Shown here piece after piece: positions 9,890 through 21,772 of a stretch of 64,000 nt of DNA (its first letter is position 1; each line of letters begins with the position of its first letter). Source of the DNA: Symbiodinium natans. Its lineage: Eukaryota; Sar; Dinophyceae; Suessiales; Symbiodiniaceae. Where the stretch lies: NCBI GenBank assembly GCA_905221605.1, contig CAJNDS010001079.1, positions 1 to 64,000 of the forward strand, given 5' to 3'. The translations under genes were made by a program, and so were the position numbers. The notes below the pieces were generated by a model. It saw only the letters and a program-made list of their open reading frames with translations. It had not been told where the DNA came from and ran no database searches.

Positions 9890-12800
9890 TCATCCTTTCT
9901 TTTCCTTCCGATGGCCACCGATACTCAGGTGAAGTCGCAGCAAAACATGCTCCAAGTCCGACACTGTAAGAACAGGATCTTGTATGCCCCTCTGAATTGA
10001 GGATATCAACCCCTCTCTCTTCGCATCCTCAATAGCTTGGCAGGATTGTCCCAGATCTGCATTCACAGTGGTAGATGACAGCGCCTCCACTTCAGAAGGA
10101 CGGTCCTTCTCATCCGGACCTTCCACCACGACCACCTCTTCCTTCTTGGGACTTTGACTTTTCTCTTTCTTTTTCATCTTTCCCGAGACGCTTGCCTTGG
10201 TGCGCATTCTCGAAGAGGCCTTTTCCCTTCCAGATACCACCGCATTGGATGATGATCCACCCTTCTCCACGTTAACCGGCATCTTCTTCGGCTTTGGAAC
10301 CAGAAGAGTATAGGGATCCTCAATTGCAGCAGTTTTCCTCTTCTTTTTGGCCATCTTCACCTCTTCCTCAACGACAACCTCCGTCTCTTTGGCAGGATTA
10401 TCCTTACTGGACTCCCTTTCTAGGGACCTCTTTTTGTCCCTTTTTGGATCTCTCTCCTCTTTCATATTGGCTCGCTGGAACCATATCCTCAACTCATCGA
10501 TCCACTCTTCAACCTCCACCAGTGGAATCTCATGCGACTTCACTATCTCGTGAAGTTCTAATGCAGACAGCATGCCAGTAGTCCACGAACACCATTCCGC
10601 GTCTCTCTGGTCAGTGTCTCCATTGAACTTTATCAGCTTAAACACCGGATCCGCCTCCGCGCGGGCCAAATCAGATTTGCCATCTGACAGAAAAGAAATC
10701 GCCTCCATCAGCAATTCCATCATCCGGGTATCGTCGTCGTACCCCATGAAATCCTCTTCATCTTCATCATACCGTTCCGGAGAAAGTTCCTTTTCACCAC
10801 TCCTCCGCGGACCATCCCTTGGGGGCGTCCTTGGAGACCTTGGCCTCTGTTCATCCAGCGGATCACCATGTTCAAAGACACACCTGTCCCCATGACGGCA
10901 TTTTCCAGACCGAGCAAACTGGATACACCTTACACCAGTTGCATCATGGGAGAACTTGCAGTCCTCTCCAGCGTAACAGTGTCTTCCAGCCACATAGTAT
11001 TTGCACCAATACGATTGCAGCACCACATCATCATTGGAATGAATAAACTTGCAGTCCTCTCCAAATTTGCAGCGATTGTTCCCTTTGGCGAACCAATAAC
11101 AGATACCTTGCCTCCTTTTCGACAAGCGTTCTGCTTCCAGACGATCCATGGAACAATTCCGCCCTACATGGACATTGCCATGATCTGAAGGACTACCTTT
11201 TTCACCCAAGGTGCTATCAATGCTTGATGCATCAAGAACAGCTGGAAAACCTGGTCTTGGTCCTATCACCTTCATGATTGGTTTCCCACCAGCTCCTGAG
11301 CCATTCTGAGATGATCCAAAAACATTGAACACTTTCAAGAAGGCCTTTCTAGTGCCGATCTTCCGCACCTTTTTGATTGGATGTTTCATTGCTCCAACCT
11401 TGGATCCAGGTAGATTTGTACGACACAACCTCCTATACCCAGCTCTATATCCCTTTTTCCAAAGAGCCATAAGAATTCTAGAGGCAGTAACATTCTCCAC
11501 CTCTACCCTCTCGGACTGTACCTCACTTTCCGGAACAAGCCCATTCAACCCATCCACATCTGAAGACCTTTCCATCTTTTTTGACATCACTTCGTCGGCA
11601 TAATCTTCAGAGATCCAGGGTAAATTCCTCTTAGAGGAGAAATCGTCACCATGGTCCGGTCCTTCACCAGGATACCCCTTCGTGCTGTCAAAGATCCTAC
11701 TCGTAGTGCGGTCCTGCGTAGAGAAATCCCAGTTGGGAACAACACGAGAATACACCGACCACAAGAACATTCTGGTGCCAGCCAATCTTGATGAGCCACT
11801 GGATGTCTCCTCTTCTGGAGAAACTTCTGGCGCTTTGCCATCACTTCCAGCATCACCAATTGTCTCGCTTCCTTCATCTTCGATGGGAATAAGGGACTCA
11901 TTGACCCCTTGCTCAGATACCGCATCTTGTTGTTCGGGGATCTCCAGCACCATCCCTGAAGGATCCACTTCCTCATCAGCATCGTCGTCCATTCTTCTCC
12001 AGAGAACCTCCAATTGATCAGCACACGTCGCCGCCTGAAGGAACTCCATCATTTGGTCCCTCCCGTGCTGCCAGAGAAATTCGGAATTCACCACTATCCC
12101 TTGGCCTCCTAGTCTAAGGAATGGAGCAACCAGGTTGGCTACCCTTGCCATAAGTTCCACATGAACTTCCATGCCTGGACTGCGACTCCAATCATAGGCT
12201 ATTGCCTCCATAGCAGTTCCAAACTTTTCAGTATTTCTGAATTCCCTTTCCAGGCCAGGAGAAAGCAATGCACCCATCACCGAAAGAGGATAATTCCCCA
12301 CCACCGGCAAGCACGGATCTTCATGGAACGAATGATGCAAATCTCCGTAGTGTCCTTGATCTCTCCTTTCAAAAAGGAGTCTCCCAGTGTTTAACTGGGC
12401 ATTCAGTTCATCCACTTGAACCATTTCAGCACATATTCTCTGTGCTGCAGTCGCTATTGCCGGCCAGATAGCACGATCTGCCAACCCACGACGCGTAACC
12501 CAAACAGTTGTTGCCGACTGAATCAGTGTACCAGGGTCATATGCCATGACCACCAATGTACCATCATCCATTTTCTGATCAGCATCGTCTTCCAGTGCCA
12601 GGTTCAAATCCTGTTCGCTTGCACCTTCAGATGACATGCTAGTAACCAAATTTCGATCCATTTTGTTGGACCCCTTCTGATAGTCCTTTTGCCCCACAGG
12701 CAACTTGCCGACAGCAACCTTCCAATAAATCCGATTCAGAAGGCCTTTGGTAAGCAATTGCTGATAGCCCTTCTTCACCGGAAGAACATCCAATATTTTC

Positions 12801-15083
12801 GTATCATCGCCACGGAGTTCATTGCTCCCACCTTCTCCTTCTTTTTGGTCAGTCTCCTCGCCAGGAATTTGTACTGCTCCTTCCAGCGCCGTCTCCTGTC
12901 CAGCCACATCTTGCCCAGGTAGAACTTGAGCGCTCTCAGATACATTCACCTGTCCAGCAACACCTTGCCCAAGTAAAACCTCATCTGTGGAGCCCACCGC
13001 CAGCGAACCAACTATAACTGAGCCATCCCTTGCTCTTTTTTGAGACTGCTCAGTTGGACGAGAAGGTTGTGGTAGCGAAAAAACTTGAGAAGTCACTTCT
13101 TGGCGGGTCTCCCCCCGCGACGCTTTGTCGCGCTTTTCGCCAAGGTGAACCGATTTTTTCTGCCCATCATTGGAGCTTGAAGAACCAGTAAGTGGAACAT
13201 TGCCACGCGTCACAGTTCTTTTTGAATCCCTTTCTTGCAAAAAGATTTCCCGCAGGCGTCGCGCGCTGTTGGTTTCTTCCTCGCTCGAATCACCTGAGGA
13301 ATCAGCATAGGAGACCAGAACCCCTGTCTGATCATCATCGTCCACCAAATCTGCCCACGCTCGGCTGAATGGGTACGACAAACCACCACGAGGCTTTACT
13401 GGTTCCAGCGGCTTCGGCTTTTCCACCACTTCCGCCGGCTGCACACGCCGTTGTGAGCGTGAGCGTGGCACCAGTCGCACCTGTTTTTTATCCAGCAAGG
13501 GCCTTCCCCTTCTAACAGGGTTCGATCTTGACCTACCCACCTTTGTTGGCGGATTCACCGGTGGCATTCCAACTCCCACCAATCGCAACTTCTGCACGCA
13601 CAATGGGGACCTCTGTGCCAGCGTCCAAGCGTCATGGTACTTGCCTGTGTCGAAAATCTCTCGATAAGACCCTCGTGGCATTTCCTTTGTACCAGGACCT
13701 TCAGCTTCACGCACTTGAGAGATAGTTCTCACCCCACCTCTTCCAGCATCACGGCTTCCAGAAGATTGTTGCACGCGTACGGATGCGTTGGTAGAAACAG
13801 CCATACCCGGCGACATTGGCCGGTAATGGACACCACCCACCAATTGCAGAATTTTGCAGGCCGTCACCTTGTTAACCCCTTTTTCCATCAAGTCCTCCAC
13901 GAAGATGTACTCTTGTAGCTCTTGGACAGTGGTCACACCAAGCTTGATCATCACCTCACTTATGTGGGGCGTATACACCCACAAGTGTTGGTTGCGAGCC
14001 ATCCAATTTTCTATTGGCTCTTCTGGATTCTGAAGACGTACAGTGGTAGTCTCTGCCACCGAATCCTTTTGTACATCTCCATCTGTTCCATCCAGCGTAT
14101 CAACCTCACCTGTTTTCTTTGACACATTGGTCATTTGCAACGCTTGTGGTGCTGAGGACGATGAAGATTCAGCTCCCCCACTTGCAGGCGGCTGAAAAGT
14201 ACTCCTGTCCGAAATCTCCAATCCTCTCTCTCTTTCAAACCGGACCTGATTGGCCACATGTACCAAGTGTTTCAGGTGCGCCAGCCGCTCATCTGACATC
14301 TCGTCGTGGGAAAATCTGCAGGAATTGAACCGCTTACGGCAATGTCCTCTGAGGTAATAATCGAAACAGCAATGGTGGAACCCCGCGTCCCGTAGTGCCT
14401 TCCTGGAAGCATTGTCCCAAGCTTTGCCGGGTTCCCAAGTCCCTTCCAATGCTATGTCATCGTCGTGAAGATACCTGCATGTACTCCCATACTTACAACC
14501 ACCTTGATTGTAATACAGACACAGCCGACTTTTTGGCTCACCCAATGTAGGTTCACCCTTTGATGCACCTTTACCAAAGTTGTACTTGGCCCGGAAGGCT
14601 GAATCCTCCCGCTCCTGCTGTGCCTCATCCACTGCGCCTTCCTCTGCAGGAGGGTCACCAATGTTCCCATCCTCATCTCCAGCTTTTTGGCTGTTCTTTG
14701 GCTCAGTTGGTCCACCTCCTGGCCAACCTTCACCATAACGACGATGCTCATAGGAACACTCATCACCATTGCGACACCTTCCCTGATTGAAGAACTTGCA
14801 CAGCTTGCTGTATCCAGGCAGGATCCATATAGGCTTCCATTGGCCTGTTTTCCCTCTTACTCATCACCTCGATTGCACCATCAAGCTCCTGCAGAAATCG
14901 CTTGGTATCCAACCACAGCTCGTTCCAAAGCTCATCTTTCCCTTGGCTCAGCAACATTGCCACCGTTTCACCCACGACTGGTCCACTAAATCTCCTTTTC
15001 TTGCGTGCCAGTTCGTAGAGCGCGTTGTGGTACTGCTTCCGGGAAAAGGTGATTGTTTTTTCCAAACCTGCACATTCTGTCCC
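9890..15083 (-). pseudogene. Giant CCCH zinc-finger ORF, 3' part (minus copy)
   Basis: From 14818 down to the stop at 9890 the frame is open (1580 codons from the first ATG at 14632). It has two N-terminal CCCH fingers near residues 28-50 and 80-105, then a SAM-like helical segment with KVTACKILQLVGG, an RSRS-rich basic segment and a long middle region of unknown fold. Three more CCCH fingers follow near residues 1170-1260 (CYWFAKGNNRCKFGEDCKFIH, CKYYVAGRHCYAGEDCKFSH, CIQFARSGKCRHGDRCVFEH). The tail is lysine-rich. At 14818/14819 a 41-bp segment present in the plus copy is missing, shifting the frame and losing the start of a further CCCH finger; upstream the frame continues to the transposon edge at 15083. 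Likely an RNA-binding, Gag-like or chaperone role (inference). No pol motif is seen. Confidence 0.8.
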
Positions 15084-15085
15084 AT
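15084..15085. other. AT target-site duplication, left side
   Basis: AT directly precedes the left inverted repeat and AT (27949-27950) directly follows the right one. The uninterrupted plus copy has AG at the equivalent position, 39963-39964. Confidence 0.75.
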
Positions 15086-15120
15086 CCCAGACCACTGGGC
15101 GGATCCAAAAAATAGATCCC
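15086..15120 (+). repeat. Left terminal inverted repeat
   Basis: CCCAGACCAC, then five unmatched bases, then GGATCCAAAAAATAGATCCC. The right end read inward gives CCCAGACCAC, five bases, then GGATCCAAAAAATGGAACCC. Confidence 0.85.
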
Positions 15121-15128
15121 AGTGTCCA

Positions 15129-15183
15129 GGCGGTTCCGTTTTGGAGATGGCGGTTCCATTTTCAAGAGCCGGTTCCATTTTTG
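15129..15183 (+). repeat. Left subterminal repeats GGTTCCATTTT
   Basis: Three copies: GGCGGTTCCGTTTTG, GGCGGTTCCATTTTC and CCGGTTCCATTTTTG. They have the same orientation as the four copies at the right end (27851-27927). They are probable transposase-binding sites (inference). Confidence 0.7.
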
Positions 15184-15857
15184 TGACTGTGACCATATCG
15201 TGGTGAATTCGATCTGTTGGCTCAACACAAGGAAAAAAACCCTAACTTTCCTTACACAACCCTAACTTTCCTTACAAAACCCTACTCTTCCTAAAAACCA
15301 CTAGCTTTCAAAAAAAGAGCTTGAGTAGAAACCCAAAGGCCCATATCACCCGTATCATATAGCGAAACAGGACTGAAGTACAGGCTATTATGTGAAACAA
15401 CTGTAGGCCAACCCGAATCCCAGAAGCCCGTGCCCAAGGCCGTTATTATGTCAGTGTTTCCGGGATATCGCCTCTACCAAATATATTGCTTCCCCAACCC
15501 CAAAGCCTCCCCTGAAAACCATCGCTTCGCCGACTCAAGTCCGGCAAGGATGCAGCTGGGACGCCCACACATCAGGGGTTTAGAGGAAATTGCTTTATTG
15601 CTGTTTCTTCAAATTTATAGGGCCGAGGGCTCAGACCGAGCTTTGGCGACCATGAGTTTCCTTATATATCGTGGGGGCTTTCGGGCTACTTGGGTCCAGG
15701 CCAGGGTTCTCTAATAGTCGGGTTACTTACACATTAGGGATTAGACGATGCTGCCAGCTCAGTGATCGAGTTCGCTGCTGGGATACCTTGGCTTTTGTGC
15801 CACACACATTGATCTCCAACAATTCAGGGTTTTCGGGCAGGCTAGAGGTCGGAAGCC
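15184..15857 (+). other. Transposon 5' leader, no supported gene
   Basis: Contains 2-3 tandem copies of a 21-bp unit (CCCTAACTTTCCTTAC) at 15238-15290. Otherwise unique sequence with short open frames that I cannot support as coding. Confidence 0.4.
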
Positions 15858-17253
15858 ATGAAACGACCTGCTACTGCACCCCCGGACATCGATGGTGACG
15901 CCTTGGACGAAGCTGGGCCGAAACCAATAAAGAAGAAAAAGTCTTTGAGGAAAGCAGGCTTCAAGGATGCAAACCTTCTCGCATCAAGTTTGGCACCCCA
16001 CATTAGAAGCCGCTATGCCATCAACTACACCTCAAACCGAAGCATGAAAGCCATGGAGAAGAAAAAGCTGACGAACACGTTCACTTGCAAGTTTCCAGTA
16101 TTGTTTTCTTTTCGACTTACAACAAGTCTTGGGCGATGGGCCACTCTCCTATAGTATATTTCCCGTTCTCGATCTGTGTGTTGAGGTTTTATCAGGGCCT
16201 GCTCACCAGCACGAGGGCCATGAGTCAATCGTGGAACTTTCCCGATGCTGTTATCAAGAAAGCTTTGCTACTCCTATTCTCGATGGATGACACTCGCTCT
16301 TGAAAGTTTAACAGTCACACTTTTTCCATCTTTTATCATAGTCTATGTAGACTCTTTGTTTCTTGGGCCTGCAGCCACCAACAGAAAGGACCACCATGGG
16401 CTCAGGGAAGAGATAAGGGAAATGGACCGAGATGGTTGGGCCACCACGTGTACTTTGAGATTGAGTGCACTCTTTCGTCACTACAGTCAGTCCTGCCTCC
16501 GATGCCGGAAATGGATACCGGAGGCCCCTGGTCCTAGGGAACAACATAGTAATTGGGGTCTTCTTCTTGTGGGGTCTCTTGTCTTGTGTCCAAGAATAAG
16601 CCATGTTGAGGTCCACTGGAAACCGAAACAGGAGGGCGAGGCAAGTTTGTCAAGAAGAGTGAGGGGCAAACAAGCACAGCCGAGCACTAGCCAGCAGGTT
16701 CAGAAGAAGCCAAGCCTTAACCAGCAGGAGGAGGAGCCCCAGGAAGAAGAGGACATTGAGCAGGAGGAGGAGCCCCAGGAAGAAGAGGACATTGAGCAGG
16801 CCAACAGCGACAGCAGTGTCCAAAGCAGCAGCAGCAGCAGCTCTGGCAGCAGCCACTCGACAGTCAACAAGAAGCCAGCAAGCCAGCCCGCGCAGCAAGC
16901 ACAAATTGTTGAGGCTGTAGCAGAGAACACTCAAGCAGAGCCTGCTCCAACTACTGCGAACACTCCGGCCCTTACTGACACCTGGATGTAGATGTGCAAA
17001 GTTCTGCTATCCAAATGTACATGGGATTTCTGCTTTCCAACCATCAAACAAACAACCTTCAACCACCTATAAACCCTAAACCCTAAACCCTAAATTTCGT
17101 ATAGAGCGAACCAGCAGCACTGCCAGCCCAGGAAGACCAGCGGCACTTCGTGGCCAACGACTGGTTCATGAATGCCTTGGATGACATACTGGGCGGGGTC
17201 GATCCTATGGCGAGCAGCTTCTGGTCGGCAACCATTGAGGTCTTGCATTGTTA
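15858..17253 (+). CDS. Transposon gene A: unknown acidic/Ser-rich protein
   Basis: The first exon starts ATG at 15858 (MKRPATAPPDIDGDALDE, followed by a lysine-rich stretch) and runs to about 16115. A later coding block, roughly 16590-16991, encodes Q/E-rich sequence containing two identical 36-bp tandem units (QEEEPQEEEDIE), a serine run and a Pro/Ala/Gln tail. A further open block at 17105-17250 reads HFVANDWFMNALDDILGGVD. The blocks are in different frames and I infer introns, but exact junctions are not resolved and the CCCTAAA tract near 17070-17092 would be intronic. MKRPA-type starts are familiar to me from dinoflagellate proteins. Function unknown; the low-complexity acidic region suggests a disordered accessory protein. 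Confidence 0.4.
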
Positions 17254-17450
17254 AAGTTGGTTGCAAGCGATGAATCAAACTCGCTTTTTGTGGCTTGGGA
17301 CTTCGTGTAGAAATCGTCACCCTGCTTTTAGGGGTGCTAGGTTCAGAAATCAGGCAGTTTGCTTATCGATCTAGGCCTTTTGGGCTTCGCACGAAACTTC
17401 AGCAGCTTAGTGTCTGGAATACTTGTGCAATCATATAGAGGGTGTCAGCC

Positions 17451-18121
17451 ATGGCCTGTGACGATTCCGATGACGAATGGCTACGGGAACTCTTGCAGCA
17501 ACCAAAGACGAAGAGTCGCCATGAATTCCATTGGAAGAGGTGTTCTTGTGTGTTTCTTCTAACCAGAATAACAAGGGGTCGGTCCACTGAAGACTTGTGT
17601 TGAAGCCAAACATTTGTTTTCTAGGTCCCGATCTCGTGCGACTAGCATCTCCTGTTGGCACTCAAAGATTGGCTTCCCGCAACTACTGGAAAAGCTTGGT
17701 TCCTGCAAATCTGCACGGTTTGCCTGGTCTTAGCGCTGTGATGAACGAAGTGCTCGCCCACCCCTGCATCAAGCTGGAAGTGTTGCCGACGACGGTTTTG
17801 GCCAGCAAGTTGCTCAATCATGCTAACAATCTGATCCGAGCAGTCCCTGTAGAGTCAAAATTCAAAATCGGTCTCACAGTGCACCCAGTGCATCGCTGGC
17901 AGAACCCGCAGTATGGCTACAATCGTGAAACTTCGCTTGTGTGGTCTAAGATGAGACTAGTTTGCATCTTACAATATGGGGAGTCTGCTGGAATGATGGA
18001 AGCTGCTCTCATTCAAGCCTGGGCTTCAGACCATCGGTGTGTTAATGAAGCTGGTGGTGGGGAATCTGTTTTGAAGCAAGCTGGCCCTTTCTTCATCTAT
18101 GTAGTGGTGTCGGCCTGCTGA
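17451..18121 (+). CDS. Transposon gene B: GIY-YIG-like nuclease domain
   Basis: The main open block, about 17625-18121, ends at the stop before 18122. Its core reads KFKIGLTVHPVHRW, then YGYN, then a helix SAGMMEAALIQAWASD, then CVNEAGGGES and a hydrophobic end. The order (IGxT, catalytic-type Arg, Glu in a helix before LI, Asn before the end) fits the GIY-YIG endonuclease fold, although the initial GIY and YIG triplets are degenerate. A possible first exon at 17451-17539 (MACDDSDDEWLRELLQQ) ends at a GT donor, but simple joining to an acceptor at 17624 is out of phase, so the 5' structure is unresolved. It may cut or process DNA during transposition (inference), or be an unrelated passenger. 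Confidence 0.45.
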
Positions 18122-18358
18122 AGTGTCGAAGTCGCGAATGCTGCAATTTGTAAACTCACCAGCCATGTTCCAATATGTGCTTGGGGTCAGCTTGCAAAAG
18201 CTTTCGTATCGCTGCTGGGGTGTTGCTACAAAAAAAGCACGTCAGCTCGGGATGCAGCTCCTTCCCTAGCACGAGACCCAAAAGGTAGGCCCTGAAAAAT
18301 CCCGAAAGGTACGCCCTGAAAAGCCCTTCTCATTCCTCGCCCGACACCCTATATATAA

Positions 18359-19516
18359 TTGGCCTATATATTGAACCCGCCCCCAAACTCCAGTCGCCCA
18401 GGTTCGTTGGCGCCCTCCGAGCCACAGCAGTCGACCGCTGCTGCCAGCACGACGCCGGTGCCAGCAGAGACTCCTGATGCAGTGTGCTCCAAGCCCATAC
18501 AGCCCAAAGCCAAGCAGGACCGGAATGATCTACACATAGGGGGGGGGTTGACAATACTTTATTAGTGATGTATTTCAAAGATATCCTGCAAGTGATGAAT
18601 AGGAGACCAAAGCCAAAGCCCCGAAGAACAACAAGAGCCACGATGAGGGCAAGGTCCCCGCAAAGGCCCAGAAGGATCGAGAGAACAAGACCGGGTGTGG
18701 TGAAGGGACGGAGAAGAAGAAGGACGTTGATGGGTCTTCTCGCAAGGAGGGGGAGACCTGGTGGAATGATGAGATGGGTAAAGGCCTGCGACAGCACAAG
18801 TCGGGGGTCGAAACGTCTTCGGCCCCCTTTGTCGAGGAAGACTTCGTGTATGTTGGCTTCAAGGATGGCTCTAAGTGGCGAACACCCCTGATGCCAGCAG
18901 ATGTGGAGAAGTTCCAAGGTAGCCTTCCCAAGGCTGCCAGTGCCCAAGCAAAGCCCAAGAAGGCTCCCAAAGCCAAGGCAGACGCCAAGAAACCCGTGCC
19001 AGACTATAACCTCAAGACGGTTCGTGTGAAGTATGCCACCCAGGGCAGCTCCAATCCTATCGTCAAGCTCGAAGTGAAGCAGAAGGAAGACGGCAGGTGG
19101 CGACAAAAGTTGCAAATGGTCGTTAAAGAAGGCATCACACCGGTGTATTGCATGAACATTTGCTCAACGATCGCCGATTGCTTCGAGAATTTCCCGATGG
19201 ATGAAACGAATATGGACTTCAAGGCATGCCGAGATTGTTTGGTGGAGTGGGGTGAAGATGGCAACCATGCCTTCGAAAAGGAGAAGATGGACTGGAGGGA
19301 GGTCAGCAAGATTGCAAACATGCTGGAAACCGAGCAGACCCTAGCTTGCACTATCGCAGTTATGGTATTACAAAACCACAACACCTTCCATTACATTAGC
19401 GAAACAGAAATGCCCGCCCAGGAAGGACGAGAAGAACGACGCCGACGAGAACGATGCAGGGGCCGAAGCCGGCGAGGAGGAGGAGCCGGAGAACGATCCG
19501 GATGATGATGGTGGTT
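18359..19516 (+). CDS. Transposon gene C: unknown Lys-rich protein
   Basis: A first coding block, 18359 to about 18535, is Pro/Ser/Ala rich. A second, open from about 18602 and including ATG 18774, encodes a charged lysine-rich linker and then a more globular part with EDFVYVGFKDGSKWRTPLMP and a cysteine-containing helix region (CMNICSTIADCFENFP, ACRDCLVEWGEDGNHAFEKE). Near 19365-19420 the frame changes: the continuation that makes sense (KDEKNDADENDAG, ending in an acidic run and stop at 19516) is in another frame. A short GT-AG intron is likely there, or else a frameshift. I do not recognise the family. It lies between the GIY-YIG-like gene and a repeat-rich gap, on the same strand as its neighbours. 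Confidence 0.45.
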
Positions 19517-21210
19517 CCTAGGCTACTTTAGCTTCCTTCCTGCAATTGCGAGGGTTCTACTCTATCTGGGCTGGGTTCTTTGTTCGTGTGTGGGCATCAA
19601 AAGTCGTAAGGTTTGGATCGGCTCGCCAGTGCTGCCTCGAGTATTCTTGCTGCTCGCAATGAGGATGACATGGACTAGGTTGCTGTGCCGCAATAAGAGC
19701 AACATCTTCCGAGAAGTAATGTTGCAAGGTTGTGCCTCAGCCCTCGAAAACGCCCCACTCCCATAAACCTAAACCCTGAACCCTGGACCCAAACCCTAAA
19801 CCCTCTACCCTAGACCCTAAACCCTAAACCCTAAACCCTAAACCAAAAAAGTCCTTGGTTCCAGAACACAGAATCATCCGAGGCCACGGTCGCCTCAGTC
19901 GCAGCGAGTGGATCGGCAAGGCTTCTGGCATGGTGTGAAAGGTCCAGGTTCCGGTGTATAGCTGTTGCTTGCCTTTAATGTTCACGAGCCAACGGTTCCA
20001 TGTTCACATAAGTAGTGTGGTTTAGAAATGGTCACTGCCGGGAACGGTTGGCTCAGATTCAAGTGCCAAGACATGTGCGAGCAGACCCCTGCCCTTCAAT
20101 CTTCAAGGCCTTCAAGCCCCAGCCCTACACAGCCTGAGGAAGCTCCAAAGCACATGTGAAGTCTCCATTGCCATTCGCTGATTAGGATGCAACGCAGCCC
20201 TGCAATGTTGAGTGTGCAGGGTCGCCAATTCTCATGGGTTGGGGTGTCAAAAGGGCCTCCGGGTTAAGTGCTATGTCAGGGTAATGTGCCATCAAGAGTC
20301 AGGGCTCGCAGGTTTGCATCGTCCGCACAGCAGGAGCCACGCAGCAGTCCTGGGATTGCATCGTGGTGAGAGCTCCATACCCCTATATAAGCCCTAAACC
20401 CTACCCTAAACCGAGTGTCTGAGCTTCTCCAATTAAATATGGTATAGCTGTGTAACCATATGTACATAACATGTACTGTTGTCATTTTATATCGCTATAT
20501 ACGTATATACATATATACATATATACACATAACACATATATACATATATACATATATATATATATATTTGTATATATATATATATATATATTTATGTATT
20601 TATTTATGTCTGTATTTATACCCTATCGCACTCCTTGGAATGAGGGGGAACCAGTCGTATGCCATACGACTGAAACATTGTCTTTTACGCCCCGGAAGGG
20701 GGGTGGGGTGGACTCTACAAATTTGGTTTGGTTCAAACCAAACCCAAAAAATTTGGGTTTGGTTTGGCTTTAACGAGACGGGCGGGGGGGGCGGGGGGGG
20801 GGGAGGGGGTGGGTGGGGGGATTGGGGGGGTGGGGGGGGGGGGGTGGGTGGTGGGGGGGGGGGGGGGGGGGTCAGACCAGAATTGTGTGGTTTGGTGGGT
20901 GGGGGAGTGGGGGGGGGGGGTGGGGGCGGTCACCCAAAATTGGGAGGGGGGGGGGGGGGGGGTGGGGAGGAGAGGGGGGGAGGGGCAGAGGGGAGGGAAG
21001 GGGTGATCATATATATATATATATATGCATCTATATATATACACATATATATATATATACACCTCTGCACCTTACAGAAAAATGTGCATACATAGATTAT
21101 TAAACCCTAAACCCTAAACCCTAATTGAAACCTAAACCCGAAACCCTAAACCCAAACCCTAAACCCTAAACCCAAATAACCAAGCTCTCCGAAGATTTTG
21201 GCAATCGCCA
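19517..21210. other. Repeat-rich gap inside the DNA transposon
   Basis: No supported gene. It holds CCCTAAA tracts at 19780-19850 and 21100-21180, a TA/CATA microsatellite and an extreme G-run region (20480-21060). Confidence 0.6.
20480..21060. repeat. TA microsatellite flanking a poly-G block
   Basis: (TA/CATA)n at 20498-20595, then G-rich DNA at 20780-21005 with many runs of 6-18 G broken by single T or A, then (TA)n again at 21009-21060. The G runs would allow many G-quadruplexes. Open frames across it are compositional artefacts. Confidence 0.9.
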
Positions 21211-21620
21211 GACATGAGCTTCTAGGGGATCCATGAATGGAACCGCTGGCATAGGCCGCATAAATCGCTCTAGTATTAACGCTCCAATTCAGCTTTGTTT
21301 GCCATGAAATTGGATCCCCTAGCCACATGTCTCCTGCTGAGTGGATCCATTTACGACTGGTGCTTTCTCATTTTCGCAACAATCACAAGATCTTTGCTGT
21401 ACCTGCAAAAACACCAAAACCAGCAATGAGCCGATGAGGTCCTGATATCTGTAGAAGCATTACAAGAATGAGGTCCTGAAAAAAGGCCCCCCAATGAGCC
21501 TCCCGATGAGCCCCCCGGCCCTCGATGCGATGAGGTCCTGGTCTATGTAGAAGCATTACATGAATGAGGTCCTGAAACGACGACCCGACGACACCCCCGA
21601 TGAGGCCCAATGAGCCCCTA
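21211..21620. repeat. Inverted and direct repeats upstream of gene D
   Basis: Arms at 21211-21240 and 21302-21332 are inverted (CTAGGGGATCCA against TGGATCCCCTAG, plus GACATG/CATGTC). Then 21434-21480 and 21530-21577 are near-identical direct copies of a segment beginning GATGAGGTCCTG and containing GTAGAAGCATTACA, about 96 bp apart. Confidence 0.7.
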
Positions 21621-21772
21621 CCGCCTTAATTTCGTGCTCTAGTTTTCTTGGTTTTTCGTGTCTGCAGTACTACACGTATACCGGTTGTGGCTCTAAAATG
21701 GTAAAGGAACTGAAGCTGCATAGTCAAGGCCCATCCTGGTAAAGAGCAGTTTGTGGCCCCATCGAACCAGCT

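Noticed and set aside
10075-14328. Plus-strand ORFs opposite the giant minus ORF
   Set aside because: Antisense shadows of the CCCH protein frame, with Ser/Pro/His-rich composition expected of complementary reading.
20733-21103. Gly-rich and Pro-rich open frames over the G block
   Set aside because: Pure compositional effect of G runs; different frames give equally long products.
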